From Eulemur rufifrons (taxonomy: Eukaryota > Chordata > Mammalia > Primates > Lemuridae): 64,000 nt of DNA. Position numbers and translations under genes: made by a program. Each line of letters begins with the position of its first letter. The first letter of the stretch is position 1. Shown here piece after piece: positions 26,929 to 38,461 of this stretch. The stretch spans positions 171,151,501 to 171,215,500 of the forward strand of contig NC_090989.1 in the NCBI RefSeq assembly GCF_041146395.1, read 5' to 3'. The notes under the pieces were generated by a model. The model was given only the letters and a program-made list of their open reading frames with translations. It made no database searches and had not been told where the DNA came from.

Positions 26929-29900
26929 GTGCAAAGGATTATATTATACTGGGAAAGACCAAAGAGGGGGAGAAAAATGTGAAAATATTAACTATGCAAA
27001 AACAACATTCTTTAGAAATTCCAGATTGTTTAGATGAAGAGAGTTCCACTAGTTGTTTGAGAAAAGAACATGTCTTAGGGGAAAAAAACCTGCTCAAAAT
27101 GTGTCTGCCTGAAAGACAGACAACCAATTTGTTTTTGACAAATTTTCCTTTTTCTTTTTATCTTTATTAAAGCCTTCACTCAGGCCCTGGGATTATCTTA
27201 AAGATGATTTATAAAGTCCTCTGTGGGAAGTGACTTGCTGTGGGTGCAGGGCTAACCATGCAGCTGTCTGCCTTGAGCATTGCTTTGGGGGTTTAAGCGA
27301 TTTCTGCAGAAGGCAATGATTCACGGTTCGTGTGACATGTTTGACAGCGCCGCAGATTAACTGGTGTCAGGAGAGCAGCGGCTCCTCCACGACTTACTGA
27401 ACGCTAAACTGCTCTGCGTAGAAAATTGGCAGTCTACACATCTGGGTACTTTGGAGACATTAAAGCAAGAGCAAAGTAACAATACACAAGATCGCATTAT
27501 CCATCACTCCGTCATCTGAATATTCCAATGAGCTTTTAATGAGAACGCAGGTGCTTTAAAGAATTTAATAAGTGATACGTTTAAAAGCCCAAGAGAGAAA
27601 TATATTTTGTTGTTTCACATAAAGGTAAATTAGAATTACAGTTGAAATAAAACGAAGTGTAAATTTGCCAGAAAATTCTAAACTTTTAGTTTAGATGGGA
27701 AACTAGTAAACGGACAGGCAGTTCAAGTTTAGGGTATCAGTTTTATTGGAAAATAATTCTTTTTCCATTTGTTTCATGGTGGTTGTAGGATTGGGGTTTT
27801 TTTTTGTTGTTGTTGTAGTGATTGGGAAAACAGAAAACATATTTTATAGGATTCATTATTAATAATTAGACCCGTTTGACGGGTAGAATTGATAATCAAA
27901 AATAAGGACCTAGCCTCTAGACATGAAACCAGCCTGGCTTGACCACGGTGGTAATTGCTTCCACATGACACATAGCTGTGTTAAATAAGTAGGTGGTCTT
28001 GAGTCATTTTCCAGAGGTCAGGAGTCATTAATCCCCAGTCCCTAAGAGAAAGGTGCCATTTTGTTGACTCCCTCCTGGGCGCGGGGGACCAAGTGAGCAC
28101 GTTATGGAAACTTAGTCATCCTGGATAAGGAAGGCCACTTCTTAAAGTTAACAATACTCTAAAACTTCCATGTGTTGAAGGAAGAAGTATACATTCTCTG
28201 GTCCCATTCCGTAAATACCCGATTCAGAGATTGGCTTGTAGATGCATTGTTACTCTTAAAGAAATCTGCGTTCATCACAATTTCCTTTTCTGAATAATAA
28301 CTCTGTAAGAGGCACTAAGCACTTCCCTTTGTCAGAAGGAGGGAAGGCAGGAACTCAGTAGTCTGCTCTGTGGCAGGAACCTGCCATCCGGGCCCTTTTA
28401 GTTCAGATGGGTCCCAGGAGGGGTGTAGCAGCACAGCCGGTGCTCTAGTGACAACTGCGGACACTGGGAGGTGGAGAAGGGGATGAGGTGCCCAGAGCCA
28501 CACGTCTAGCGCAGGCTGTCTGACTTGCAAGGTTGTCGAGTCTGTTCTGTCCCCAACTCAGGAATAAGACTTCGGGGCCTTCCTGAGCACCGGTTTCCTT
28601 ACCTGTAATGCAGAAGGGACCGTTCCTACCTTAATTAACTTCAGTAATTGAGATAATGGATGTGCTCCTAATTTGTCATCTGTAAAACAGAACAGATGTA
28701 GGAGTTATTACCATTTCAGCAAGAACAACCAACACCCAGAAAATGAAAAGCTATTCTCACAATAATTTGTCTTCTCTATTGAGTGAAGGAATAATGTCAT
28801 TAATAAATGACATTTATAAATTAACTTTATTGTTTAATGTCATTTAATAAATGTTAACAAAGTTACTGTAAAGAATAATCTTATCTAATAGCTTGTATAT
28901 TTTAAAATTCCTCCAATATGAGCATCTTATTTTTTCAGCTGAGGTTCTGATAAGTGAAGGACTTTGTTCAAGGCCTGCAAAAAAAAATCTGCTGTCAGTA
29001 GATCCACATATATTTAGCCAAAGATAAATACATTTCTTGTTTATATCTAGTTTTGTTTTGAAATTTTATTTGGTACAAATGTTGATCCGCAGGAACAAGG
29101 TTACTATTAATATTTTAAAACATTTCTGAAGGATAAACAGCACTTGAAAATGTTCCAGATGGTGAAAAAGTGATGTTCTGTAAGAGTTCGTTGCGACATC
29201 TTGCCCTGCTCAGTATAGAGAGGAATGGTGACTCGCCATCCTGCCCGGCCCCTTTAAAACACTCCCCTGCTGCATGGCAGTGTACCCCAGCGTGGCCATG
29301 AAGGCAGCGACAACACCAGCCTTCAAATCAGAAATCAGATTTCTCGTCCTGCAGTGCTTTTCCAAGTTTAAATAGGCTGGAACCACTGCAGATAAATCAT
29401 CCCGTGTGCCATCCTCGGCACCCTTCCTTGCCCATGCTTGTTCTATAAACTACTTGGCACAGATACTCAGAAATGTCTCTCTAGATTGGAGGTGTTGATG
29501 GCTTGTCATGCTCAGAAATTCCCTTGGCTCCTGGTCAGGGGTTAAACTAGGGGGAAAAAAAAAAGACTTTGTCAACTTCCTCACTCCAAGTTAATTTCTA
29601 AACAAAAACCCATCATACAGTCTGAATAATTCTGACGTGCTACTATAGTGATATTTGCATTCTAGTATTTTTTGATCAATTTCTCACACTAAACACCTCC
29701 TTATATTGTGTGGGAGAGGAGGAGGGGATTATGGGGAAGGGAGAAATGGAGGGAGGGGGAGAGAAAGAGGAAGAAAGGGAGAGATTACAATCTCCCCATG
29801 GGCTTGAAATTCTAGAATCAGGGTGAGGGATTATTTGGGTAACAAATGAGAAGGCCTGACACAATCTTTACAAAAAAGAGCATGTTCATGGCCTTTGTTG

Positions 29901-29975
29901 TTCTGGAAGTCTTCCACAGTTAGACACTTGTTTGGAGATCACGTGTAAGAGGTGCATGAAAGTGTGCCCTTGTTA

Positions 29976-30168
29976 CAGGGGTGGGGTGACCTGAGGCCTT
30001 GGGGCCACTTGTCACCTTCTGAATCCTTGAGTGTGGCCTTTTGACTGAATACAAATTTTATTTAAAAAGGATTTGTTCTGTGAAGTTTGGATTTGGTTGA
30101 GGGGCCACAGTTGGGGATCCGAAAGGCCACATGTGGCCTTGAGGCTGCAGGTTCCCCACTGATCAGGG
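29976..30168. mobile_element. hAT-type non-autonomous DNA transposon (MER102-like)
   Basis: Starts CAGGGGTGGGGTGACCTGAG and ends with CACATGTGGCCTTGAGGCTG and CAGGTTCCCC. The centre, GTGTGGCCTTTTGACTGAAT, is echoed in inverted form at the far side. The family name is given from memory. Confidence 0.65.
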
Positions 30169-31089
30169 GAGCGTGGTGCCTGGATGTGGCCGCGAGGGTC
30201 CCCAGGGGCGGGTGTGAGACTTCCCCACTGCTGCCCCCACCACATTCTCAGCTGCTGCGTGGAGGTGACATCTCCAGCCCTACTGTAGGAAGGTGGCCAC
30301 TTTGCCTACCAGTGGGTAAAGAATCTGCATTTGTTCCCCAGGGAAATCTGAGATGTAGTTTTATCACAGCAGTCTAGTTTCCCCTGAATCTGGGCCTTGA
30401 AAGCAGTTAGTCTGCCATTCAGTTACAAACCTAACTCCAGTGGAGACGCACACTGCTGTTTCTCAAGTGATTTGAACACTAAAGCAGCACCAAATAATTA
30501 TTTCCCATCTCATCTGTCTAATACCTTGGCATGTACCTGCTACTGGTATTTATTACCAGTAGCTTACAGTTCCCTTAAGTAAAAGGTCACAAATAGTAAC
30601 ATTTTAACTGAAAGTCCTGGTCCCTAACCCCTTCCCCATTGTGACTGGCGATTCCATTATATTATTTTCACAGGTTCTTGTTTTGCAGCCTTATGAAAAC
30701 ATTGTGAGGTCTGACAGTTAAAGAAATCTCTGATATTTGAAGACATGCAAATTGATTTATTAGTAGCTTACATAAAATACAGTTTCCATCATGGTAGTGA
30801 AGTTATGACTTATTTAAGCACATGTGTTTCCGCCTATAACTTATCTTCGTATTACCTTCATGAAACACAAATCTCTAAGAGAATATTGGCAGTCATCCAC
30901 AGTAAAAGAATGGTGAACCTTTGCTAATGGCCAAAATAAGTTTGATTTTGAAGTAAGAAAATTTATTAGATGTTCCTTGTCAACTTTTAGGACTTCTTAA
31001 TTGGTTTAGGACAGTTTGTGAACATTTTCAAATACGAAAATGAGTTGTAACAATTGGACAAATTTTGTCTTATATGAAAGGCATGATGT

Positions 31090-31260
31090 GTAGCAGAAGG
31101 TGTACTACTTTTGGAGTCAAGATACATGTGACTTTGAGTTCCAGCTCCATACCAGCTGTGTGGCCCTGGGCAAGCTGATTGTAAGACGGGAATAGTATAG
31201 TACCTATGCAAATGAGATAAAATGATCAATGAAAGTGCCTAGTACATTCCTGGCATGCCA
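31090..31260 (+). repeat. MIR SINE
   Basis: GTTCCAGCTCCATACCAGCT, GTGTGGCCCTGGGCAAGCTG and AAAGTGCCTAGTACATTCC. Confidence 0.75.
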
Positions 31261-31373
31261 GAGATGAAGTTAGCACACTGCAGATACTGGCTTCTACCTT
31301 CATCTTACCTCTCCCTTTTACAGGATGAATTGAAAGTTTCAGGTTGTAGAAACTGTAGACGCTTGGCTAGCAT

Positions 31374-31575
31374 AGTCATTAAACATTTTTGAGTGCCTGC
31401 TATGTGTGCTGGGCTAGAGATATGAAGAAAAGTCACACATTAGCTCTGCCCACTCAGAAAAGAGCTAATTACTTTGAGCACTGCTGTGACCCAGGCATGA
31501 TTCTAGACACTTTGCGTAGACTTATTTAATCTTTGTGTCGTATTACTGCCTGCATCTTACAGATGAGAAAAGTGA
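31374..31575 (-). repeat. Antisense MIR fragment(s)
   Basis: GAGTGCCTGCTATGTGTGC and ATCTTACAGATGAGAAAAGT are antisense MIR-type landmarks. Confidence 0.6.
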
Positions 31576-31589
31576 GGACATTAGAAGAC

Positions 31590-31770
31590 CATGGCCAAGC
31601 CTGGAGTCAAGACAGACTTAAGGTCAAGTCTCAGCTGTGCACTAAGTAAAGCCCTCTACAAGTTATTTAGCTTCTGTAAACTTCAGTTTCCCCATCTGTA
31701 GTGTGGGGCAGTAAGAGGACCTGTGCATACGGTACTTTAACTAGAGAGCAAGTCATCACCTCAGGCCAGT
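31590..31770 (+). repeat. MIR SINE
   Basis: CAAGTTATTTAGCTTCTGTA and AACTTCAGTTTCCCCATCTG. Confidence 0.7.
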
Positions 31771-31950
31771 CAGCTGGTGAGGAAAGATTTAAGCCTTGGT
31801 CTTTCTGACAACAAAGAAGGGTTCTTTCAGGCCAGACTTTGCCGCTAGTCTAGGGAGACAAAACCCAATATAGTATTTGGGGTGGGAAGTTTGGGATAGT
31901 GTAAGTTTGTTGCCTTTCTTCCCTTTCCCCTTTTCTTCCTTTCTTTAGGA

Positions 31951-31952
31951 GA

Positions 31953-31989
<37 letters not shown>

Positions 31990-31990
31990 A
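31951..31990. repeat. (AT)n microsatellite followed by T run
   Basis: About 12 AT units then a run of 15 T. Confidence 0.93.
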
Positions 31991-33117
31991 AGATAATTTT
32001 TTGAAGGGATGTGAAGCTTTCCTGGACCCTATTCTATAATTAAAGGTATATTCACTCTTCTAGGGCAGAATGTGTGGTTAGAAAAAAATTACAGAGTAGG
32101 ATTTCAGGACTAAGCCCACCAAATTTTAAAAGACCTCAAGTTTAGCAAGTCTCTGAATTTGGAACAAAGCATTTTACATAGTCATGATCCTAAAGTGGCT
32201 AAAAGAAAGGGGATTCTAATGGTCAAGTCAGCCGCTACCCCCTTAGCCCTAAGGTATGTGACACTGGTGAGTAACCAGCAGTGAGCCGTGAAAGCATAAA
32301 TAGGTGGACTTCCAGAAAGTCGGTGTCGTAATGAATGTTAGCATATGGAGGAAGTTCCATGTAATGGTCTTATCTCAGGGACATATTTAGAAAGAGATTT
32401 GGCAGATATCAAATGGCCTTCTTGTCCACAAGCCACAGAAGTGAGGAGAGCAGTGCTATTTCGGGAGCATCCCTCACGCCTGTGTATGTTCCGGCCCTTG
32501 CAGAACTGCCTCTTGCCCCCAGCTCATGCAGGTTGAGCCTTTTGAAAGCCCTTTGGGGTTTATTCTATCTCCTTAGGGCCTCTTGGGGTTTAAAATATAT
32601 CTTTATACCGTAGTAAATAAAATATTGACACTATCAACCGTGATTTATGCTCACAGGCAAAAGTCCTTCCATTCCTCTTTTCACAGGTACAAACTCTTGT
32701 AAAATCTGTGGACGGTTTGGCCGTCATGATATTTAGATGACAAGAATGTGACGGGGGGGTGGGAAGGAAGCTGTAAGGTGCGATGCCTGGTGACACAGAC
32801 TGACTCTAAACAGACGAAGAGAGCTGACAAATACAGGCACTGTGACTGGCCTCTCTTATCAGAGCCTGTGAAATACAGAAAGCTTTACTCTTTTAACCTG
32901 AAGAATCCAGCCATTTATACCAAAAATCCCTAGAGTGATACACGTGACTCCATCCATTTTGCTATATGGTAGAGCAGACATGATAGAAGTGTTTACAGAA
33001 CAGTGGCCCAAAGAAAGGCATGGGCTGCAGAAGCATCCGGAGTGGCTGCTTCTCGTGTCAAGAGTGGCTATCTGGCCACACACGTCATGTACATACACAT
33101 TCAGATTGGTTTGCTAG

Positions 33118-33548
<431 letters not shown>

Positions 33549-33778
33549 TAAAGCATTTTTTTATGTTTCTTTTATGTGCAGTTCTGCACCTGCAAAAGAA
33601 ATGAAGCGTGTAGATAAAGATCGTGTGTGTGCGTCCTGTTCTTGAATCAGTCAAGTAGACATAATGATAAAGAAGTGATTTTGGCAAAGCTATAAGGAAC
33701 TATAAAATGCAAATGACAGAATTACCATGTACAGTAAACAGTGTCTCACCTGCATGTCGGGTATTCTCATACGCACAG

Positions 33779-33843
33779 GTGGGTTCGCAGCTGCAGTCAC
33801 CACGCCTCTGGATGTGGCAAAGACAAGGATCATGCTGGCAAAG
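33779..33843 (+). CDS. SLC25A26: SLC25A26 coding exon with the third carrier signature
   Basis: A 65-base exon (phase 1 in, phase 0 out) encodes GFAAAVTTPLDVAKTRIML then AK, after completing a split glycine. It contains P-L-D-V-A-K, the PX[DE]XX[KR] signature of the mitochondrial carrier family, at the matrix end of helix 5. The Asp and Lys form the matrix salt-bridge network that gates substrate exchange. The human protein has ITLAK here as I remember it; this copy has IMLAK, a conservative position. The acceptor is CGCACAG and the donor GTAAGT. Confidence 0.95.
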
Positions 33844-34855
33844 GTAAGTGGCAAGATAACGTAGTATAGGCACAACAGATGCTTGTCTGTCAGCACTAGG
33901 ACGTACAGGTATAAACACGAATAAAAGTGGTCTAGCACGTACCTGGAATAGCACCTTGAGCTTCCTGTGGAACCTCTAATGGAACCGACATTGATAGAAC
34001 AATATCCACAGTAATCACCCTGACCAATGTCTGTAGAGCATTTTACCATTTCAAAATCATTTTCACCTACGTCATGCAAGCAAGTAGAGCTGATAGGACC
34101 ACTGTCTCGTCATACTATTTTTGAATAAACTCTGTTTTTACTGGTAACAAAGCCTAAGGCTTAGGTTAATCAGCATCACGCCACGCAGCAAGTAAGCTGT
34201 AAGCTCTCAACATGAGGTTGTGCTTGGCCTTAACCAGATGAGTTAAGACCGTTGTCATAACTGTTTTAAAAAAGGATGTTAAGGAGAAAAATTGTGTAAA
34301 AAAAAAAAAAAAGCTAGACTGAGACTTCAAGGAAAGCCATACGTATAACATCTGGACCAAAACAATACAAGTCCTATCTTTGCGGAAAAGCAGAACAAAC
34401 GGGCAGATTCTAGTACGTGGTTGACAGGACCAAACCTAAGGATGCTGATCGTGCGTTCGGTTAAGTGGGTACTCTCCGCTAAATGTGCTCGTGAGCTATT
34501 TAGGCACGTCTCATAATCGTACCGTTTACACTGGTGACTCGCTGTCCTCCTCGGGCCACCCCATGCCGCGTTCAATCTTGTTCCTGGTGAACAGTTGTTC
34601 GTCGGTAATGGGGGTGAGCTCTGAAAAGCAGCTTCCCGGTGCGGCACGGGCCACAGCCCTGCCCCCCTGCGAGCGTGAGTGTAAGCACTTCTGGGCGAGC
34701 GAGACCAGATCCCGATGGCCGAGAAACTGCTCGGTCTGTTGGAAACTCTGTCCTGGCTGAGGGCGGCGGGCCCCGGCATCTGAGGCTGTCTCAGAGCCAG
34801 CTGTACATCGCGGAGCTCCGAGGATAACCGATGTCTCCTGTGTCTGTTCCCACAG
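33844..34855 (+). other. SLC25A26: SLC25A26 intron (1.0 kb) with CpG-rich second half
   Basis: GTAAGT to TTCCCACAG. A 15-A run lies near 34297-34311. From about 34380 the sequence becomes GC-rich with CpG at roughly its random expectation, which is unlike the other introns of the gene. No exon or repeat family could be assigned. A long open frame crosses it on the - strand (see findings). Confidence 0.85.
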
Positions 34856-34930
34856 GCCGGTTCCAGCACCGCTAGCGGGAACGTGCTCTCCGCCCTGCAC
34901 GGGGTCTGGCGGTCCCAGGGGCTGACAGGG
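34381..34930. promoter_or_regulatory. CpG-island-like segment over an internal SLC25A26 exon
   Basis: I counted 41 CpG in 34381-34920 (540 bases), close to the number expected from its GC content of roughly 55%. The introns around it have very few. It overlaps the coding exon 34856-34929. A promoter role is inference. Confidence 0.45.
34856..34929 (+). CDS. SLC25A26: SLC25A26 coding exon, residues about 212-236
   Basis: A 74-base exon (phase 0 in, phase 2 out) encodes [20 protein letters not shown] then QGLT and two bases of a glycine codon. This is the matrix loop and amphipathic helix of the third carrier repeat. Small differences from the remembered human sequence (AGSSTADGNVLSVLHG) are substitutions only. 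The acceptor TTCCCACAG and the donor GTAAGG are both good. The exon sits inside a CpG-rich patch. Confidence 0.95.
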
Positions 34931-36173
34931 TAAGGACAAGAGGATGCTCCACTGCCTTTCCCCCTCTCCTCCGGCTCCTCCTCCTTTAGCCTGACATTGG
35001 CTGAAGACCTTTCCTTCCTTCTGCTTGTGTTCCGGTTAGCGTCTGTATTTGTGTCGTACAGAATGCATTTGATGTTGTGTATGTGAACATAGCACAGCAC
35101 AGAGTCTAATCCGTGCAGTGTTCCAAGCCAGGCCTTCTCAGCCTTGCCCGTCTTGATGTTAGGTGACATTCATAGGTGTGGCCCTCGCCAGGGTCTGGGC
35201 TGTGGCAGTGATAAAATAGGCTCTGGTTACAGAGTGTGGGAATGCAAGCGAGTGAGGCTCACGTTAGAAGAGAGCATTTGTGTTTTGGGTACTTTTAACT
35301 ATCATTAGTAACAAATTACCCTCAACGCACCACGGTGCACCACACCTCCGCCGAGAGTCAGCTGAGAACCACTGTTCTCTGGATTGTTGGCTGAGTGCCT
35401 CAAACTTCCAGCTTCATGTCCTGAAAACCTCTCTAGGCAAGAGGTTATTTCAACATTGCTTTGACAACATGAACTTGTAAAGCTGTCTGAACGTTTGGAA
35501 GTTACAGGTATGCAAAATTAGGCTTTTCTCTTAGGAATCATCAACCAGGGATCTTCCCACTGGAGCAAAGCAGCAACCTCTTGCGCAGCGGGTCGGGGTG
35601 AGCCCAGCGCCAGGGTTGGCCGGCGCGGGCGCAAGGTGGGGGCCTCTGCCAGGTCCTCGGGCCTCCTAGCTGGTGCCACCTCCTCATCAACATGCTGAGT
35701 GGGATCACTTACTTGATTATATTAATATGTGTTCTGCTACGTGACCTTTTCAAATGCTGTAGAACATGTTCTGGGGTTTGTTACTTTTGTTTTGACAGTG
35801 TTTCTGTGAATTTGGCAGTTTTAACTCCAGCTGTCGGGGAGTCTGGGGAAAGTGAGGCTGGTAGGTTGGGCCCCAGTTAGAGTGTTTGCAGGAGAGCAGC
35901 CTATGGTCGATTTAAAGTTTCCAGCTGGAAGTTTGAAAAGTAGGTAACGTTGGATGTCTTTGTCGAATGTGGCAACGCCGATGGATTGATGTTGGTGTCT
36001 GAAGGATGTAATGGTTTGAGTCAAGGACTGGGTCTAACTAAAAGGAATAACTATTGATGTTTAGCAAGAGGGTTTGAAGGGTGTTGGTGGCATCTGTGCT
36101 GTGAGCCTGCCACCTACAGCTAATATATAGTGAGGAAACGAGAATCTGGCTGCTCCTATCTGTGGCCCATTCA

Positions 36174-36566
<393 letters not shown>

Positions 36567-37139
36567 TCATGAAGCTAAATTACCAGTGTTCACCGTGTCG
36601 TCTGTTTTGATGCAGTTCACGTTCGATTCTGTGGCAAGTGTTGGTCAGACCTTGCTGTTGACCTGAGCTCTGTGGAGCTGACATGGAGCGGCAGCCCCTC
36701 TGCCTTCCTTGACAGCGTGGTGACGGGGAGGATGGCGTGGTCCACTGCAACCCGTGGCCTCAAAAGCTGGTAGAGAAGGAACCATCTCAAATAGATAGAA
36801 GAGAAATCTTCCCTGTCCCCGCTGTGAATGTTGTAAAACTGAGCAGTGCCCGGGTTATGGACAAGGGAAGGGGTGTCATAAACAGGCCAAGGGCTGCCTG
36901 TTCTCTGTCCCCATTGTCAGCCTTGAAAAAGTACTTTGGATTTTTTGCTTATCTTCTGAAAGTCTCTCAGATTGTGTAGTCTTTTTAGTTACTCTGCACA
37001 ATGTGGTGCTTAGAGTATTCTAAGAACAAAGGTTGTCACTTAAGAAATGACAGTTTTAATTAGCCCCCCTTATTAATGTGATAAAAGATAACAAATCATT
37101 TGACCACAAAACAGTAACAAAAGACAAAGCCTCCAAACC

Positions 37140-37980
37140 CGGGCAGCTGTTGTGAACAGAGGTGCGAGGTGCCCTCAGCCCAGGAGGTGCCCGTCCTGCC
37201 CCCTGTGTCGGGTTTGCAGGCCCCAAGCCGCGGCCATTTCCTGGCTCCGTCCCCAGCAGACACCGTGTCCCCACCGTGGGATAGAGTGGTGCCGTCCCTC
37301 AGGGTAAATCCAAGCGGTGACCACTTTGTCTCTCTGTGTGGTTCACACAGGCGAAGACCATGTTCTGGCGCACACTGGGGACATGTGTGTCCGTGCTCCA
37401 GGGCAGACTGGGTCCCCTGAGTAAAGCACCGCGTGCCTGTTCAGTCTGTGGCCAGAAAGCAGGTGGGAAGGCCGCTTAGGCCGGATCGCCGCTTCCTGCT
37501 TTCCTGCTGTTAATCGACTGGCTCTGTGTTTCTTGCCTGTGCCCTCTGTGTACCGGCTGCGGCTGCGGGAACAGAGTGGCCGGCGCTGCGCTGGACGCTG
37601 TACCTCGCCATGCCATCGTCGCCGCGGGCTGGAACACAGCCCCGCCCCGCTAAGGCTTGGCTTTCGTTCAGCTGAAGCTCACTGTACAGATGACGCCACG
37701 TGAAGACTGTGATTATGTTCGTAGATTCTGTTGTCATCTAGCGAAACCATAAACTACTTCCGTCTGCCCCTTGCCAGGAGCAGCTGAGCTCGTTAGGGGC
37801 AGAGGCCGAGCAGGACTCGGGCGTTTGGGAGTCAGACAGCAGGAGCAGAGCCGCGGCTGCTGATGTCTCCCGCAGCCCGGCCCCCGCCGCCCTCCCGCAG
37901 CACCCCTCCCTCCGCAGGGCAGGGCCGGGGGGCATCTGTGGTCCAGGCCAGGACGCAGTGGCCTCAGCGAGGTAACTTCC
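37140..37980. promoter_or_regulatory. CpG-rich intronic segment
   Basis: About 55 CpG in 840 bases by manual count, with GC near 58%, so an observed/expected ratio of roughly 0.8. The core is 37550-37930. No exon or repeat is seen. A regulatory role is inference. Confidence 0.35.
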
Positions 37981-38461
37981 CACCCTCTGCCCTCACCAAC
38001 CACCTCACGCAACAACAACGTACACGACGCTGAGCTCAACACCATTTTTTTCCTTCCAGTGTATTTTGGTTTGCTGTAGAATTCTCAGGGTTATTTCCAG
38101 ACAAGCAAAAGGGGTTCTTAATCTTATGTGTAGTATTTTATTGCACTTAAATCCTTAGTTAGCTAACTAAAATAGGCCCCATGAAACTATTCTAGTTTCC
38201 CCATTTGCTCAGAAGTGCTGAGTGCCACAGAGGGGGCTAGTTGGCCTGTCCCAACAGTTGGGCAGAAAGGCGGTGGCCAGGCAGGAGCCGCCCTGCGGGG
38301 ACTCCCTCCCTGTCGCATTCTCACCCAGCTCGCTGATCGTGGTTCTCCCGTATCTTAAAGGGTTCACAGCTACGTTGGCATAACTTGACCATTTCAGTTT
38401 TCTCTCCTGCACCTGAGCAGTTCTGATTTTGTAACTTTGTTTTTCTGCTTACAAAGTAATA

